A stretch of DNA of 57,421 nt from Promethearchaeota archaeon. GTDB lineage: Archaea; Asgardarchaeota; Lokiarchaeia; Sigyniarchaeales; SOKP01. The stretch spans positions 1 to 57,421 of the forward strand of contig SHMW01000018.1 in the NCBI GenBank assembly GCA_008080735.1, read 5' to 3'. Shown here piece after piece: positions 8,245 through 17,792 of the stretch. A model generated the notes under the pieces. That model saw nothing but the letters and a program-made list of their open reading frames with translations. It had not been told where the DNA came from and made no database searches. Each line of letters begins with the position of its first letter. Position 1 is the stretch's first letter. Both the position numbers and the translations under genes were made by a program.

Positions 8245-8679
8245 TTAATATCCTTCAGCATCTAATCTTTCATTACACAATTTATCACAAATATTGATAT
8301 ACGGATTAGTTCGAGGTGTATGAATAAATTCCAGTTTTTCAAATTTCTTTTCTAAGGAAAAAATTTTATTTACAAGGATGGAAAGATGATTAGCTTTGAT
8401 TTTATATTCCTTATTGAGCTGCCTCACAGCCAATTGACTGTCAGAATATAGTTTCACGTTTCCAATGGTAATTTTTTGCGCTTCTTGGAGGGATGCGAAT
8501 ATTCCTGTATATTCTGCAACGTTATTTGTTGCTTTGCCGATAAATTCCGATTTCTCAAAAACCTTTTTCTCCTTATCTATAAAAATGAACGCATACGCAG
8601 CGGGACCTGGATTGCCACGTGAAGCCCCATCAACAAAAATTTTCAACTCTCTTATCCCGCTATGCATTTTGTTGGTCAT
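8245..8679 (-). CDS. Ribonuclease HI-like protein
   Basis: The 144-residue product has the RNase H catalytic pattern. Asp17 is in IFVDGASRGNPGPAA, Glu56 in NNVAEYTGI, Asp80 in KLYSDSQLAVRQLN, and a fourth acidic residue sits near the C-terminus in NICDKLCNE. The GNPGPA loop is typical of the archaeal/bacterial type 1 RNase HI-like group that lacks the basic protrusion. Such enzymes cleave the RNA strand of RNA-DNA hybrids with two metal ions. A start at Met5 (8667) would also keep the whole fold. The gene appears monocistronic. Confidence 0.92.
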   Translation of the reverse strand: MTNKMHSGIRELKIFVDGASRGNPGPAAYAFIFIDKEKKVFEKSEFIGKATNNVAEYTGIFASLQEAQKITIGNVKLYSDSQLAVRQLNKEYKIKANHLSILVNKIFSLEKKFEKLEFIHTPRTNPYINICDKLCNERLDAEGY

Positions 8680-8887
8680 AATAAAATAGGTAGATTAGAA
8701 TTACAAATTTATCTTAAAATTGAACTAATAATCATAAAATCATTAATCAATATTAACTCTATTAATATAAATTATCCCATTTGCTTTGCCTTGGCATTTT
8801 GTTAAGAAGCGAGGAGAATAATTCTACTACTAAAAAAGACATTGAATTTGTATGCAAGATAGGTTTTTAAAAGAAAAGTTAGAAATT

Positions 8888-9715
8888 TCAATAGTGATTA
8901 GTTATTTGCGTATTTAGCTCGTGTCCACAATAATGACAATAAATTGCTTTTGGAAGATTTTCTGAACCGCATTTTTCACATATTAGGACATTTTCTTTTA
9001 TTTTTTTAGACGCGCTAATCTTTTCATATTCATCATAGAGGGCATCTAATTCACATTTTTTAAGGTAAAACTTATACTTTTTGACATTATCGCTGATTAA
9101 ATCGATAATTTCTTTCCAAGTATTCCAATCCCCTGAATTTTGTTCCAGAACCGATGTAGTTTTGTTGGATCCAAATATAAGGTTATCTCCCTCGGAAATA
9201 AAAACATTTTCGCTTCCGGGTTCAATATTCAATCTAATTTTTTTTAATCGTTTTTTAGTTTTCCTATTTTCAAGTATACCGAAATCAGAACTGTCCAAAA
9301 TGTATTGAATGAACTCAGTTTTAAGTTTTAGTTGATTATTTTTATTTTTTTCGAAACATATATGATCTTCTGGAATCCTATTTTTCACAAATTCTCTTCT
9401 TCTTCTGATCTCTTGTGAGATTTTCTCTTGAACGCCACTTATCTTCATTTTGATGCTTTCCAATTCCCTATCTTCAGAGATATTCTTATCTCCCGTTTCA
9501 TATTGAAGCTTTGGTTTTTGGTGATCATTCTTGCTGGTATCTTCTATGAGGGGAAAGTTTTGCTGAAATGATCGCTTTTTTATTTGGTTGATGGGTTTTC
9601 TTTGAATACTCCCCTTATTTAAACGCCTGGAGTAATTTACTCTATTCTGTTGAGAAAAATCGCTATAAAAATTTCTACTACCATGTCTTTTTCTTCCATG
9701 CATTTTAATTATCAC
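8888..9715 (-). CDS. Zinc-ribbon protein of unknown function
   Basis: The 275-residue product starts with a very basic, low-complexity region (arginine, serine, asparagine and glutamine rich, residues 1-55) that could bind nucleic acid. It continues with a charged helical middle and ends with a zinc ribbon, CEKCGSENLPKAIYCHYCG, with two CxxC knuckles. Similar short C-terminal ribbons are common in Asgard proteins of unknown role. I see no enzymatic motif. No partner is obvious: the neighbours are RNase HI-like and CooC-like genes on their own promoters. Confidence 0.75.
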   Translation of the reverse strand: MIIKMHGRKRHGSRNFYSDFSQQNRVNYSRRLNKGSIQRKPINQIKKRSFQQNFPLIEDTSKNDHQKPKLQYETGDKNISEDRELESIKMKISGVQEKISQEIRRRREFVKNRIPEDHICFEKNKNNQLKLKTEFIQYILDSSDFGILENRKTKKRLKKIRLNIEPGSENVFISEGDNLIFGSNKTTSVLEQNSGDWNTWKEIIDLISDNVKKYKFYLKKCELDALYDEYEKISASKKIKENVLICEKCGSENLPKAIYCHYCGHELNTQITNHY

Positions 9716-9891
9716 TCCTTTAGAACTCTTAATTTATTTAATATTTATTCATACTAATTATTGGCTAGTGAATATATATTCATAAACCCATATAAATCTT
9801 ATTCTTATTGAAGTAAACGACTTTATAGATTATTAGAGTATACTTTAATTTTAGCGAATGATTATTCAGAATATTAAAGGTAGGTAAAAAA

Positions 9892-10671
9892 ATGAAAAAG
9901 AAGGTATGTTTTGCAGGAAAAGGTGGTGTAGGGAAAAGTAGCTGCGTAATCCTCTTTTTAAAATATATTATTGCAAATTTTCCAGAAAGTAAAAAGCTGA
10001 TAATCGATGCGGACCCTGATGCGAATATCCTCGATTTGCTTAACGAATCATTAGGATTATATGGCACGATTGGTGGAGAAATAATTGAACTTAAGAAAAA
10101 AATTGACCGCAAGGAAGTGCCTCCTAATGTATCTGAAAGAAAATTAATTGAAGAGACTATCCTCAAAAATATAAAAAAGAATAGGCAATTCGATGTGGTC
10201 GTTCAAGGAAGAAGAGAAGGAGAAGGTTGTTATTGCTCTGTAAATAATGTTGTCAAAAGCATCATTGATACCTTGGAAGAAATATACCAGTTTGTGATTA
10301 TTGACTCCCCTGCAGGGTTGGAATTCTTCTCAAGAAAAACAGCAAAAGACATTGACGATTTAATTTTAGTAACAGATATGAGTAAGATGAGCTTTCATAC
10401 TATAGAAAGATTGATAGAAATTAAAGAAGAAGTAGAAGCCAAATTCCGAAATATCTGGATATTGGTAAACAAATATAATGCGAATACTAAAGCACCCTTT
10501 ATTAAACGTATTGAAGAGTTTTCTAATGGAGAGGCTCGTTTACTTGGATTTCTAGATTACAACCCCGAAATCCAGAGAATAAATTTTGAAACTAAATCTT
10601 TGCTTGAAATATCTAAGGATAATCCAATTTACCACCAAGCTCAGGAAGTATTTTCCAGTCTTTTTAAATGA
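9892..10671 (+). CDS. CooC/MinD-like P-loop ATPase (nickel-insertion type)
   Basis: The 259-residue product begins with the deviant Walker A KGGVGKS (residues 10-16), followed by LIIDADPDAN at 37-45, the signature of CooC-type members of the SIMIBI class, and VIIDSPAGLEFFSRKT as the switch II region. CooC uses ATP to help insert nickel into carbon-monoxide dehydrogenase. The CooC family also contains a conserved CxC; here CYC is present near residue 116. A purine-rich AAAGGTAGG lies about ten bases before the ATG. No CODH gene is in the window, so the client is unknown; it might serve the LarA-like nickel protein far downstream, but nothing shows it. Confidence 0.85.
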   Translation: MKKKVCFAGKGGVGKSSCVILFLKYIIANFPESKKLIIDADPDANILDLLNESLGLYGTIGGEIIELKKKIDRKEVPPNVSERKLIEETILKNIKKNRQFDVVVQGRREGEGCYCSVNNVVKSIIDTLEEIYQFVIIDSPAGLEFFSRKTAKDIDDLILVTDMSKMSFHTIERLIEIKEEVEAKFRNIWILVNKYNANTKAPFIKRIEEFSNGEARLLGFLDYNPEIQRINFETKSLLEISKDNPIYHQAQEVFSSLFK

Positions 10672-10799
10672 TTTTTATCAGATATTTCCCATAAAAATAG
10701 ATAAATACCTCAAGATTTCCCTTAGCAAATACTTAAATAGCAGGCAATTCCAATATATTAGCACTCAACTATATTTAATATTAGAGAGAGGAAATTATA

Positions 10800-11168
10800 A
10801 TGTCAAAAGAAGATGAAATGCTTGAAGAGCTTAAGCAAATAAAAGAATTTTTAAAGCCACCTCCGCCTCCACCCCCACCAAAAAATATTTTAGAAGAATT
10901 TAAAAACTTTCTGAATAAGTATAAAGTAATGGGCTTGGCGGTTGCATTCATTATGGGGATTTACTTGGGAAATCTGGTAAAATCATTAGTGGATAATATG
11001 GTTATGCCAATAGTAGAATTTTTTACACCCGAGGGGATAACCTGGGAAACGTTGATGATTGGGCCGTTTGGAGTAGGAGCTTTTATAGGGGAATTGATCA
11101 CGTTTATAATAATAGCGCTTGTTATATTTTTGCTGGTTAAATTCACGAATAGACTGGGAATAAAATAA
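10800..11168 (+). CDS. mscL: MscL-like large-conductance mechanosensitive channel
   Basis: The 122-residue product carries the MscL core. EEFKNFLNKYKVMGLAVAF leads into TM1, which includes GIYLGNLVKSLVDNMVMPI, and a second helix is FIIIALVIFLLVKFTN. That is two transmembrane segments with the usual order and length. The channel opens to release solutes on osmotic down-shock. Unusual is the N-terminal extension, residues 1-30: charged helix, then a run of nine prolines broken by nothing else, before the normal amphipathic S1 helix. A GAGAGAGG sequence about eight bases upstream supports the start. Confidence 0.88.
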   Translation: MSKEDEMLEELKQIKEFLKPPPPPPPPKNILEEFKNFLNKYKVMGLAVAFIMGIYLGNLVKSLVDNMVMPIVEFFTPEGITWETLMIGPFGVGAFIGELITFIIIALVIFLLVKFTNRLGIK

Positions 11169-11190
11169 TAAAGAGCGTTTTTATTTTTTT

Positions 11191-14100
11191 TTATTGAAAT
11201 ATCCTTTCGTATACTTTTACAAATCCCGTGTGAATTTCTTTCGAATATTGATCTATGAGATTGATTAAAGGTTCCAATTCATCATATATCTCGTTCTTGA
11301 CCATCATATTAAGTGCTTCAGCATATGTTTTAATTTCCGGATTTTCAATAGGGAGTTTAAATCCAATTAATTGTGATTCTCCATTATTCCATACAGCATT
11401 TTTACCAAAAATCGTTTTTTTGTTCTCACTTGATATTTCTTTAAGAATATGAAGATTTACAGGAAAATAAAGCTCATCAGTGCCATTTTTTTCTAGTTTA
11501 GTATCAAGTAGATCTTTATAACTTTCTTCAGTTAATAAGGCTTGATCTATATATTTTCGAAAAGAATCGCTTACAGTTGTAGAGGATTCAATTAGTTTCT
11601 TTGCTGTCTCACCGTCATAACGACCTTCATTAATTAGATACATCCTTATATCAATTGGGAGCTCGTAATGGGTTGTATTTAGAATTGATCGAATCCTAAT
11701 CTTATTGATATCCTCAAAATCGTATTCACTTAAAGTATGGTTATCAATTTCTTCCCAAATAATCTCTTTAACATCTTCAACCATATTCGAAATGATTTTT
11801 TCTCTATGAGTGTATTGGGGAGGGTCATATGAAATTTTATTTAGTACATACTGAATGTCATGTTTAAAATACTCCTCCAGATTTGAAATATCCTCAATTA
11901 GAGAATCAAGTCCTTTTTCTGAGATTTTTTCTAAGTTAAAATCTCTTGATATATGGTTCTTATCCTTATGATCCCCTCTAAGGAAATATTTCCTGTCTGA
12001 TTTAGATACATTTCCAGCTATTGTTCGTAAGATCTCAATATTCTTATCTTTGAGTAAGTAAAGTTCATCGGGAATTGTAGGCCTCCGCTTTCGTCCACCG
12101 TTAAGATAATCCTGTAATTTATTAAAGAATTTTGGAATTTTACTCTTTAATCTTTTCTTAAAAGATTCATCCTCAAATCTGTTTGCAAGAAAATGAACAA
12201 ATTTTTGAAAATTATTGGGGAGGTGAAATGATTGTATTAGCATTTCAGAGCTCTCAAAATTAGTTTCTTTCAGATAATCAGCCAAATAATTCATCATAAA
12301 TTTCAAATTAAAAAAATCAGATTTACTATGATATTTCTCAATATTTTCAAATAATTTGTTTAAATAGAGAATTCCATAAACTAGATTAAGGTGAAATATT
12401 ATCATGTTCAACTTTTTTGTAAAAAATTCACCCGGATCAATCTTTACTTTTAGATCTGTTGTAAGTATTTTCTTTACATCCTCAAAAGAAAATTTTCCAA
12501 AATAATCTTCATATATTTTTGCATAAATCCCTACTAAAGCTTCTAAAAGCAAATTATAAGATTTATATTTATATTGTATATCGGATTCCCTAATTAATGA
12601 TTCTGGATTTATAATCGAATTAATCATTCCTTTAATATGGTTATATTGAGGTAGATCCAAGAATTGATTATTTATTTTATCAAGTTTTTGATAAAATTGT
12701 CTAAACTGACTGATATTGTGAATATTTTTCAGTGTTTCTTTTAAATTAATAATTTTATTTGTATCACTAATATAATCTTCATAATCTTCTATTTTGCTAA
12801 TTAATTCATTCACTTTCTTAGATTTTTCCTTATCGACGAGTTTAGAAAGAGACTCAATCAACTCATCTATGATTTTTTTATCATCCTCTAAATAATTTCT
12901 CAAGAGTGATTTAGGATATGATATAATCTGATCATAATTTGTTTTCTCTCCGAAAATTTTCTCCTTATCTTCTAATTTTTCCATTTTGTTAAGAATATCG
13001 TCAAGATAAGTTATATCCCTTTCATAATACCGAATTAAATCTGTTCTTTCCTTTGTTTTAGGTTTTGAATTCAGTAGAATTTCATCTCTAATGAAGAATA
13101 CCCCTTTTTTCAAATCTTCATTTGCGTCTGCTTTATACTTTTCAATAAAGTTGTCTAAAAATTTGAAGAAATCCGCCATCTCATATTTTTTTGTGTAATC
13201 TTCATATTCAGAAATTTGAGTATTTATTTTTTGAATCCACTTTTTGAAAATTTTTGAAGAATTTCTTAATTCTTGCAGTATTATATTCGGTTTAGAATTC
13301 GCAACATCGAGAATTTGGATGAAAGATTCTTTATAATTATTAGGTAAGCTTAGATTATTTATTGTTTTATATATTTCCTCATTTAAACCCGTAGCCTTAA
13401 TAATTTCAGAACAGAAATTAAGAGAATATGAATCTAAAGCTATAACGGGATTCCTTTTTTTAATAGAAAAAGGATTTTCAATGAAGTTCTCATACAAATA
13501 ATCTCCTAAAAAATTTCTGATAAGCTGAATGGCATAATATTTTATTAAATCCTCTGTATAGATTTTTTTTAAGCATTTATCTAACAAAGATGGGAAACTA
13601 AATTTCTGTATTTTTTTTAAGAATATTTTAGCTTGATTAGTTATTTTTCTGATAATGAGAGATTTGATATCTCCAAAATAGGTCAATACATATTTAAATT
13701 TTCTATAAGAGTGGAAAATTTCATTATAAAGAGAATCGATAACCCGAATAATCAGATTATCGCGCATTTGGTTTATTTTTTGATTGACATATCTCCGATA
13801 ATCCTTTAGCACTATATTTTTATCATTATTCAATTCCATGTATTCTAATTCTAGTTGTAGAGGTCCATTTGTGTTTGATGAACTTCCACCTTTTTTTAAT
13901 TCGTTCAATAAAATACTATTGTGCTTTTTGTTTTGAAATCTTACACTTTCATTAAATGCATGGTCAAATTTGTGTTGTATCTTACTCAAATACTCAGAAT
14001 TTTCAGTATTAATCATTTGTCTTATTAATGAAATGATTGATTCAAGATTGTTTTTTAACTCATTCAATTTCAAATAATATTGTTTGGCATCGTCTTTATC

Positions 14101-15189
14101 GATACATTCCGCTTCAATCAATGCACGATTTATTTCTTTTTCCTTGAAATTCGTCAATTTGGTTATTTGATTCAATATGCCCGATTCTCCATCTTGGGAA
14201 TATTCTTGTTTGATTTTTGATATGAAATCATCACAACTCTCTACTTTTGGCAAAGCTTTTTTTAACTTCGATAAAACCCTAAAATTTTCTTCTTGAAATC
14301 TTGTGCTTATCACAGAGATGATCTCATCAAGTAGAATTTGTGTTCGTTCAATAGCAGTAGTTAATGCTCTTTTATTCATAAATCTGGTCTCTTGTTTATC
14401 TTGATACCTTCTAAAATCCTCTCCTAAATTTTGGAATGAGTTATTCTCACCATATATTTTTAAATTCCTAATATAGGTCATATCACGTTCAAATTCTAAA
14501 AATTCCCTTATTTCTTCTTGAATAAATTCTTTAGTTTCCTTGATTTCACGACTATAATTTTCCTGATTACATGTTGAATTTAATGAAATTCGAGATAACA
14601 ATTTCATTAAAACCTTTGTATCCTTGCTAAAAATCGTTTTTAAACTTTTTTCAACGAGATCCTCAAGTATTTTATTGCTTTCGCCAAAAATTTGTATGTC
14701 TTTATAGTGAAATGAATTAATGAGATGATTCAAGATGTCTATATAAATAATCGGGTCGATTGTTCTTTCTGGTGTTAACTCTCCAAGCATATAACGGTAG
14801 ATAATCTCATCATTCAAGGATTTAATAAATCTTAATATTTTATTATAAGCATATTCTTCCATTTCCGGACCAGACACTTGTAGCATCGTAGTTATGACCG
14901 GAATTGAAGTTTGCCCATGGTCTGAATTGATTTGACTTCCCCATGTGCTATAAAGAATTAAACGTTTTGCTCCACCTTTGAGGTTTTCGAAATTATATTT
15001 GCTAACCTCATCAGATGTAACCATCTCTTGACTGAGATTTTGACTTGCTGTAACATATCCAGCTATTATATCTAAATCTGCTAATTTACTCCCTTCATTT
15101 CCACATTTTCCTATGGCAATACCCATATCTGAATTGATATTGAGGAACCATACATTTCTTACCAGATTATTTTCCAAAGTTAATTTCAC
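11191..15189 (-). CDS. Giant helical protein with longin/roadblock-like N-terminus, unknown function
   Basis: The 1332-residue product is the largest in the window. Residues about 8-120 look like a longin- or roadblock-type alpha/beta sandwich: strand VRNVWFLNINSDMGIAIGK, loop, helix DLDIIAGYVTASQNLSQEM, strands LILYST and IPVITTMLQV, then a long helix. That pattern is common in Asgard small-GTPase-associated proteins. The remaining 1200 residues are lysine, glutamate, asparagine and isoleucine-rich helices, largely coiled-coil-like, with no transmembrane segment or catalytic motif that I can see. Scaffold or tether function is an inference. There is no operon partner: the downstream MscL-like gene is convergent and the upstream gene is separated by about 250 bases of AT-rich DNA in which I see nothing. 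Confidence 0.75.
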   Translation of the reverse strand: MKLTLENNLVRNVWFLNINSDMGIAIGKCGNEGSKLADLDIIAGYVTASQNLSQEMVTSDEVSKYNFENLKGGAKRLILYSTWGSQINSDHGQTSIPVITTMLQVSGPEMEEYAYNKILRFIKSLNDEIIYRYMLGELTPERTIDPIIYIDILNHLINSFHYKDIQIFGESNKILEDLVEKSLKTIFSKDTKVLMKLLSRISLNSTCNQENYSREIKETKEFIQEEIREFLEFERDMTYIRNLKIYGENNSFQNLGEDFRRYQDKQETRFMNKRALTTAIERTQILLDEIISVISTRFQEENFRVLSKLKKALPKVESCDDFISKIKQEYSQDGESGILNQITKLTNFKEKEINRALIEAECIDKDDAKQYYLKLNELKNNLESIISLIRQMINTENSEYLSKIQHKFDHAFNESVRFQNKKHNSILLNELKKGGSSSNTNGPLQLELEYMELNNDKNIVLKDYRRYVNQKINQMRDNLIIRVIDSLYNEIFHSYRKFKYVLTYFGDIKSLIIRKITNQAKIFLKKIQKFSFPSLLDKCLKKIYTEDLIKYYAIQLIRNFLGDYLYENFIENPFSIKKRNPVIALDSYSLNFCSEIIKATGLNEEIYKTINNLSLPNNYKESFIQILDVANSKPNIILQELRNSSKIFKKWIQKINTQISEYEDYTKKYEMADFFKFLDNFIEKYKADANEDLKKGVFFIRDEILLNSKPKTKERTDLIRYYERDITYLDDILNKMEKLEDKEKIFGEKTNYDQIISYPKSLLRNYLEDDKKIIDELIESLSKLVDKEKSKKVNELISKIEDYEDYISDTNKIINLKETLKNIHNISQFRQFYQKLDKINNQFLDLPQYNHIKGMINSIINPESLIRESDIQYKYKSYNLLLEALVGIYAKIYEDYFGKFSFEDVKKILTTDLKVKIDPGEFFTKKLNMIIFHLNLVYGILYLNKLFENIEKYHSKSDFFNLKFMMNYLADYLKETNFESSEMLIQSFHLPNNFQKFVHFLANRFEDESFKKRLKSKIPKFFNKLQDYLNGGRKRRPTIPDELYLLKDKNIEILRTIAGNVSKSDRKYFLRGDHKDKNHISRDFNLEKISEKGLDSLIEDISNLEEYFKHDIQYVLNKISYDPPQYTHREKIISNMVEDVKEIIWEEIDNHTLSEYDFEDINKIRIRSILNTTHYELPIDIRMYLINEGRYDGETAKKLIESSTTVSDSFRKYIDQALLTEESYKDLLDTKLEKNGTDELYFPVNLHILKEISSENKKTIFGKNAVWNNGESQLIGFKLPIENPEIKTYAEALNMMVKNEIYDELEPLINLIDQYSKEIHTGFVKVYERIFQ

Positions 15190-15442
15190 CTATTTTCTAA
15201 AGAATACTCGAAGGAGTTAAAAATAATGCAAAACTTGTTTAAACCCTATTATGATAATTATTCAATAAAAAAGAAATTATAGTTTTATTTAAATTATCTC
15301 CATTAAATTTATTTAGTAAATTATGGATATATTTTTGGCTAATAGAGCAGTGCCTTAAATACATTGAAATGTTTTAGTACTAAATAACTCGGATTCCTCT
15401 ATTAGCGTCAAGAATTATTTGAAATCGGGTGTATTTTTATTA

Positions 15443-16381
15443 TTATTTTTTTCTTTTCATTGTCTCCAAAAATGCCTGTATTGTACCAAAGGTATCATAT
15501 TTTGGCTTCCATTCAAGAATTTTCTTAGCTTTTGAGGAATCTACTATGATCGGATATTTAGCAATCCGCAACCACCCGGGATCAGCTTCTGGAATTATAC
15601 GCAATCTATAAAAAATATTCATGAAAAATAAAGCAGGACGATAGGGTACATTAATTATTTTCTTATTCAATCGCTCAGCAATTACCTCCGAAGATAAAGG
15701 GTTGTCAGCGCCTAGATTAAATGCTCCTGCCAGATCCTTCTTCAATGCCAAATAAAAGGCTTGAGCAACATCTTCAGCCCAAACATATTGGGTGAGATTC
15801 TTAGGAAAAAATGAATAGATTCTTTCTTTTTGAAAGGAATTTTGGAAAAAGTTATTTATATTCTCGCCAAGGAATATATGCGGTCGTAATCGAACAATGT
15901 TCATGTCAGGATGTTGTTGTTCCAATTTATCGAGAAATTTTTCAACAACGTACTTCGTTTCATGATAATAATATGGTTTTTCCATTAATCGTATTGGGTG
16001 CTCTTCGGTGATTGGAATGGGATTATTTTCAAAAGAACCATAGGCAGCTACAGAACTCGCATGAATAATTTTACTTATGCCCGCCTTTATAGCACACTTG
16101 AAAATATTCTTGCTTCCTTCAATATTGATAGAATACATCTCTTTTTCACTCTTAAGTGGGCTCACGATAAATGCAAGATGAATTATTGCATCATAACCAT
16201 TAAGTTGATTTTTTATTGAAGGATCTCTTACATCCTTCCGAATGAATTTAAGCTTATTAGATCTAAAAGAAGGTTTGACCAAATCAATTCCCAACACTTC
16301 TTCTATTTCATTATCGTTTTCCAAAAAGGGGTAAAGTTCGGAGGCTAAATATGAGGAAATACCTGTAATTACAACTCTCAT
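15443..16381 (-). CDS. NAD-dependent epimerase/dehydratase (extended SDR)
   Basis: The frame extends to 16456, but the family N-terminus (MRVVITGISSYLASELYPF) begins at the Met at 16381, so I use that start; the first 25 residues are unlike anything in the family. The product is about 312 residues. It has the Rossmann nucleotide-binding start, DAIIHLAFIVSP as the conserved DxxxHLA strand, the catalytic Ser region HASSVAAYGS, and YHETKYVVE as the catalytic YxxxK. Members act on nucleotide sugars or on sterol-like and other alcohols; the substrate cannot be read from sequence. The glycine motif is altered (TGISSYLA for TGxxGxxG), which is tolerated in several family branches. Confidence 0.9.
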   Translation of the reverse strand: MRVVITGISSYLASELYPFLENDNEIEEVLGIDLVKPSFRSNKLKFIRKDVRDPSIKNQLNGYDAIIHLAFIVSPLKSEKEMYSINIEGSKNIFKCAIKAGISKIIHASSVAAYGSFENNPIPITEEHPIRLMEKPYYYHETKYVVEKFLDKLEQQHPDMNIVRLRPHIFLGENINNFFQNSFQKERIYSFFPKNLTQYVWAEDVAQAFYLALKKDLAGAFNLGADNPLSSEVIAERLNKKIINVPYRPALFFMNIFYRLRIIPEADPGWLRIAKYPIIVDSSKAKKILEWKPKYDTFGTIQAFLETMKRKK

Positions 16382-16464
16382 ATAAATATTTATATTATTA
16401 GGCTCTTTAAATATTCTAAAAAAATTTTCATTAGAAATAATATATATTTTATTCATCTTAATCA

Positions 16465-16812
16465 GTGAAGAAAATGAAATTCAATCTGAAGAAAAATTGT
16501 ATTGATTGTGGGAAAAAGGAATTTTACTATGGAGCGAAACTCAATAAAAATATCAAGGACACATATCTTGGGATGGGGTATTTAGAACAAAATGAAGATA
16601 AAAGAAAAATAGGACCTGGTAGACATCATGAGGAGATATTATGCGTTTTAAATGGGAGATTACAGATATCATCCGGAGATGAGGCGGAGGAATTGAAAGA
16701 GGGGGAAGTATATTTTTTAGAAGATGGGAAAAAAATTCACCTTAGAAATTTAACGGATGAAAGAGTTTATTTTGTGGTGGCGGGAGGTCATACAAAACAT
16801 CATAAGCATTAA
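16465..16812 (+). CDS. Cupin-domain protein
   Basis: The 115-residue product is a single small cupin. Cupin motif 1 is near PGRHHEEILCVLNGRLQI, with paired His and Glu as metal ligands, and motif 2 is EGEVYFLEDGKKIHLRN, with a further His. Small cupins of this kind include isomerases, dioxygenases and sugar-binding proteins; I cannot choose. The first start is GTG at 16465, but ATG at 16474 is as good. It is divergent from the epimerase, only about 80 bases apart, so the two may share a control region. Confidence 0.85.
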   Translation: MKKMKFNLKKNCIDCGKKEFYYGAKLNKNIKDTYLGMGYLEQNEDKRKIGPGRHHEEILCVLNGRLQISSGDEAEELKEGEVYFLEDGKKIHLRNLTDERVYFVVAGGHTKHHKH

Positions 16813-16989
16813 CTCATCTTCTTTCTTTCAAAAACTCAATAATTTAGAATATTGATGTTCTTTCGCAATCTTGGATTATATCATCTTCAAACCCCATTAG
16901 ATTTGGGAAGAATTCGGATATTCCTAGAGAGAATGAGAATAATTATTTTATATAGAAGTATGAAGAATTAATATACAAGGTTTTTTAAA

Positions 16990-17652
16990 ATGAATCTAAA
17001 TAAAAAGGCTTATTTACTCGAAATATTAAGCATTGTTGTATTTATAGTCCTAATTCTAATTGCCATGTTTACATACGGAGGAGGAACCAAGTTTGATTCA
17101 ACTATTACGGGTTATTCATTTTGGGGGAATACTTTTAGTGATTTAGGAAGAACAATATCGTATAGTGGAAATGTCAATATCATTTCAATGGTGTTGTTTT
17201 CAATCGCTTATCTTGGAATTACGTTTGGTTTCCTTCCCTTTTACTATGTTTTTCCAAGAGTATTTAAGAATGGAACTATCCAAATGAAATGCGCCAAACT
17301 TGGCTCTATATTTGGTTATATTTCTTCAATTGGATTTTTTGGAGTTGTTCTCACCCCTGCAGATCTATTACGTCCACCTCATATGATATTAGCAATTATT
17401 GCCTACGCGTGTATTTTTTTTATGAGTCTCTTTTATTCCGTTTCTCTGCTGAAGAGTTCGGAATTTTCAAATAGCTACTTCTATCTTTTTGTAGTTTTTT
17501 CAATCTTATTCTTTATTACCTTGATGATGCAGCTTGTAGGTGATTTAATAGCTAATAGGATTATGGCTGTTATAGGGCAGAAAATAGGTAGGATCGCGAT
17601 TTTTATTACATATCCCATCCTAACCTATAAACTCTGGAAATTGGAGAAATAA
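16990..17652 (+). CDS. DUF998-like membrane protein
   Basis: The 220-residue product has six predicted transmembrane helices and the segment GYSFWGNTFSDLGRT after the first one, which resembles the conserved SxxGNxxSDLG region of DUF998-family proteins (a group of unknown function). The C-terminus is short and basic. There is no signal peptide beyond the first membrane helix and no operon partner. A TATA-like TTTTATATA lies about 40 bases upstream. Confidence 0.7.
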   Translation: MNLNKKAYLLEILSIVVFIVLILIAMFTYGGGTKFDSTITGYSFWGNTFSDLGRTISYSGNVNIISMVLFSIAYLGITFGFLPFYYVFPRVFKNGTIQMKCAKLGSIFGYISSIGFFGVVLTPADLLRPPHMILAIIAYACIFFMSLFYSVSLLKSSEFSNSYFYLFVVFSILFFITLMMQLVGDLIANRIMAVIGQKIGRIAIFITYPILTYKLWKLEK

Positions 17653-17792
17653 AAACAAATTTTTCAAGTTTTATCTATTTTTTTCTAATCCTTACCACGA
17701 GAAGTCTATTCTGGAAAGCTTTAGTATGTAATATATGCTCATCATCTTTTTATCATAATCTTTATACTAAATTCAGTTATGAAAAAGAGATT

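Noticed and set aside
9780..10166. Minus-strand 128-codon frame over the CooC-like gene
   Set aside because: It is the antisense shadow of a well-supported CDS and has low-complexity translation.
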